A DNA stretch of 14,456 nucleotides, from the NCBI GenBank assembly GCA_003448685.1, contig DLXW01000033.1:1-14456 (forward strand), read 5' to 3'. Positions 13,710 through 14,456 of this stretch are shown here, piece after piece (position 1 is the first letter of the stretch; the number at the start of each line of letters is the position of its first letter). Below the pieces are notes generated by a model. The model worked only from the letters and a program-made list of their open reading frames with translations. It ran no database searches and was not told the DNA's origin. Position numbers and translations under genes: made by a program. Source of the DNA: Cyanothece sp. UBA12306 (GTDB taxonomy: Bacteria > Cyanobacteriota > Cyanobacteriia > Cyanobacteriales > Microcystaceae).

Positions 13710-13731
13710 GTAGATTGAGGAGGATAGGCAA

Positions 13732-14244
13732 ATGATTGAAATGAATGTTGCTGGAATTGCCTTAGATGCTGTTACCCGAAGTCCCATTGTTTTGCTTAAA
13801 GATGGTTCTGAACGTCGCGCGCTTCCCATTTACATTGGGCAGGATCAGGCTAAATCTATTATTGGGGCCTTGGAAGACCAAAAACCTCCTCGGCCTTTAA
13901 CCCATGATCTTATCGTTAATCTATTTGAAGCTTGGGGAGTCACATTAGAGCGCATTATTATCCATTCTCTCCAAGATAATACATTTTATGCGGTTCTTTG
14001 TCTAAACCAAGGTGAACTTAAAAAAGAAATTGATTGTCGTCCTTCTGATGCCATTTCCATTGCCCTACGCACTAAAAGTCCCATTTGGGTCATGGAAGAA
14101 GTGATCGCCGATGCTTCGATCCCAGTAGATCGGGATGCGGATGAGGAAGAAAGGCAAGCATTCCGTGAATTTGTCGAAAATCTTCGCCCTGAAGATTTAA
14201 TTCAACGAAGGGGAGGTCAAGAGGACAATAGTGAACAACAGTAA
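13732..14244 (+). CDS. DUF151 / bifunctional nuclease (BFN) family protein
   Basis: 170 residues. The DUF151 domain covers about 1-130: VAGIALDAVTRSPIVLLKD (6-24), LPIYIGQDQAKSI (31-43) and the signature DCRPSDAISIALR (101-113). Plant and thermophile relatives are reported to cut single-stranded DNA and RNA; in cyanobacteria the role is not settled. After the domain comes an acidic, charged tail (about 130-170: DRDADEEERQAF, then a UVR-like FVENLRPEDL), common in cyanobacterial members. It is soluble, with no signal peptide. The start is ATG 13732 with a strong ribosome site GAGGAGGA (13717-13724), 7-nt spacing. The gene sits head-to-head with ribE. No terminator is seen before the convergent partial gene at the right edge. 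Confidence 0.93.
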   Translation: MIEMNVAGIALDAVTRSPIVLLKDGSERRALPIYIGQDQAKSIIGALEDQKPPRPLTHDLIVNLFEAWGVTLERIIIHSLQDNTFYAVLCLNQGELKKEIDCRPSDAISIALRTKSPIWVMEEVIADASIPVDRDADEEERQAFREFVENLRPEDLIQRRGGQEDNSEQQ

Positions 14245-14293
14245 GCAGTAGTTAAAGTTTTTCTCTAGAAGTTACTAATTATCTATTTTATGA

Positions 14294-14456
14294 TTAATTC
14301 TCAAAAGTATCCTGCCAATCGTCAGAAATTTCAGATAAATTCAATAATGCCTCACAGGCAATTTTCTGACTTTCTGCCATCTGTCCGTAAGAAAAAACCC
14401 AGGGTAACTTATTTTTGACGATATTTGTCTTATTTAAAAACCAATCCCTAGCATAG
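14294..14456 (-). CDS. C-terminal fragment of an unrecognised gene (5' end outside window)
   Basis: On the minus strand a frame is open from the right edge to TAA (plus-strand TTA, 14294-14296), 53 residues without a stop. The peptide begins YARDWFLNKTNIVKNKLPW and ends LLNLSEISDDWQDTFEN. The end is acidic and the middle (SYGQMAESQKIACEALLNL) looks helical. Codon use looks like the neighbours. I do not recognise a family from this piece. It is convergent with the DUF151 gene, with a 49-nt gap. Confidence 0.6.
   Translation of the reverse strand, partial: YARDWFLNKTNIVKNKLPWVFSYGQMAESQKIACEALLNLSEISDDWQDTFEN

Larger units (their letters stand above)
13372..13731. other. 360-nt region between divergent ribE and the DUF151 gene
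   Basis: No gene here is certain. It holds a small CTCTTG/CAAGAG hairpin followed by CCCTTTT (about 13433-13456), two short open frames (13516-13560, 14 codons; 13599-13709, 36 codons) and a weak promoter (13573-13600). It must contain the promoters of both flanking genes. I see no FMN riboswitch-like conserved blocks before ribE. Confidence 0.5.

Noticed and set aside
1..14456. tRNA, rRNA, CRISPR array, insertion sequence or prophage
   Set aside because: No cloverleaf with a TTC-like arm, no evenly spaced direct repeats, and no transposase, integrase or phage structural frame found on either strand by eye.

Overview
The window looks like chromosomal DNA from a low-GC cyanobacterium, most likely a unicellular Crocosphaera/Cyanothece-type strain; this is inferred from gene content, not from a database match. 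Nine full copies of the cyanobacterial HIP1 octamer GCGATCGC are present. Several genes are typical of cyanobacteria: a CcsA (Ycf5) haem exporter, a PyrF-PyrE fusion, a CBS-CP12 fusion, a pentapeptide-repeat protein, and a DUF151 (BFN) gene next to riboflavin synthase. I see no rRNA, tRNA, CRISPR array, transposase or phage gene.

Layout, left to right. Positions 1-234 are the last 77 codons of a LanM-type class II lanthipeptide synthetase that runs off the left edge, so a lanthipeptide cluster probably lies outside the window. A pentapeptide-repeat gene (549-1079) follows. It is convergent, with a gap of only 6 nt, with leucyl aminopeptidase pepA (1086-2573, minus). Divergent from pepA is a small Lys/Ala-rich cyanobacterial protein of unknown function (2780-3214). 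A strong 14-bp hairpin separates it from ccsA (3409-4434, minus). Next comes a run of plus-strand genes: the pyrFE fusion (4659-6098), a lipoprotein (6189-6617), a one-helix membrane protein (6844-7116), a SAM methyltransferase with a TTG start (7234-7956), an exported TPR protein (8239-9171), hybrid cluster protein hcp (9389-11026), a CBS-CP12 protein (11112-11738) and a carboxylesterase (11944-12558). A 14-bp hairpin then separates the esterase from riboflavin synthase ribE (12682-13371, minus, GTG start). A 360-nt divergent region leads to a DUF151 nuclease-family gene (13732-14244). The C-terminus of an unrecognised minus-strand gene (14294-14456) reaches the right edge.

Most of these are single-gene units with their own promoters or terminators. 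The one pairing that may be functional is hcp with the CBS-CP12 gene. Hcp is an Fe-S protein for nitric oxide/hydroxylamine chemistry under low oxygen. CBS-CP12 joins an adenylate-sensing module to a Calvin-cycle redox switch. The two genes lie 85 nt apart on the same strand, with a clear dyad upstream of each. The most interesting items are the LanM remnant at the edge, the altered C-terminal half of the CP12 domain, the apparent loss of phosphate-binding motifs in the decarboxylase half of PyrFE, and the paired dyads in front of hcp, the CBS-CP12 gene and the esterase.
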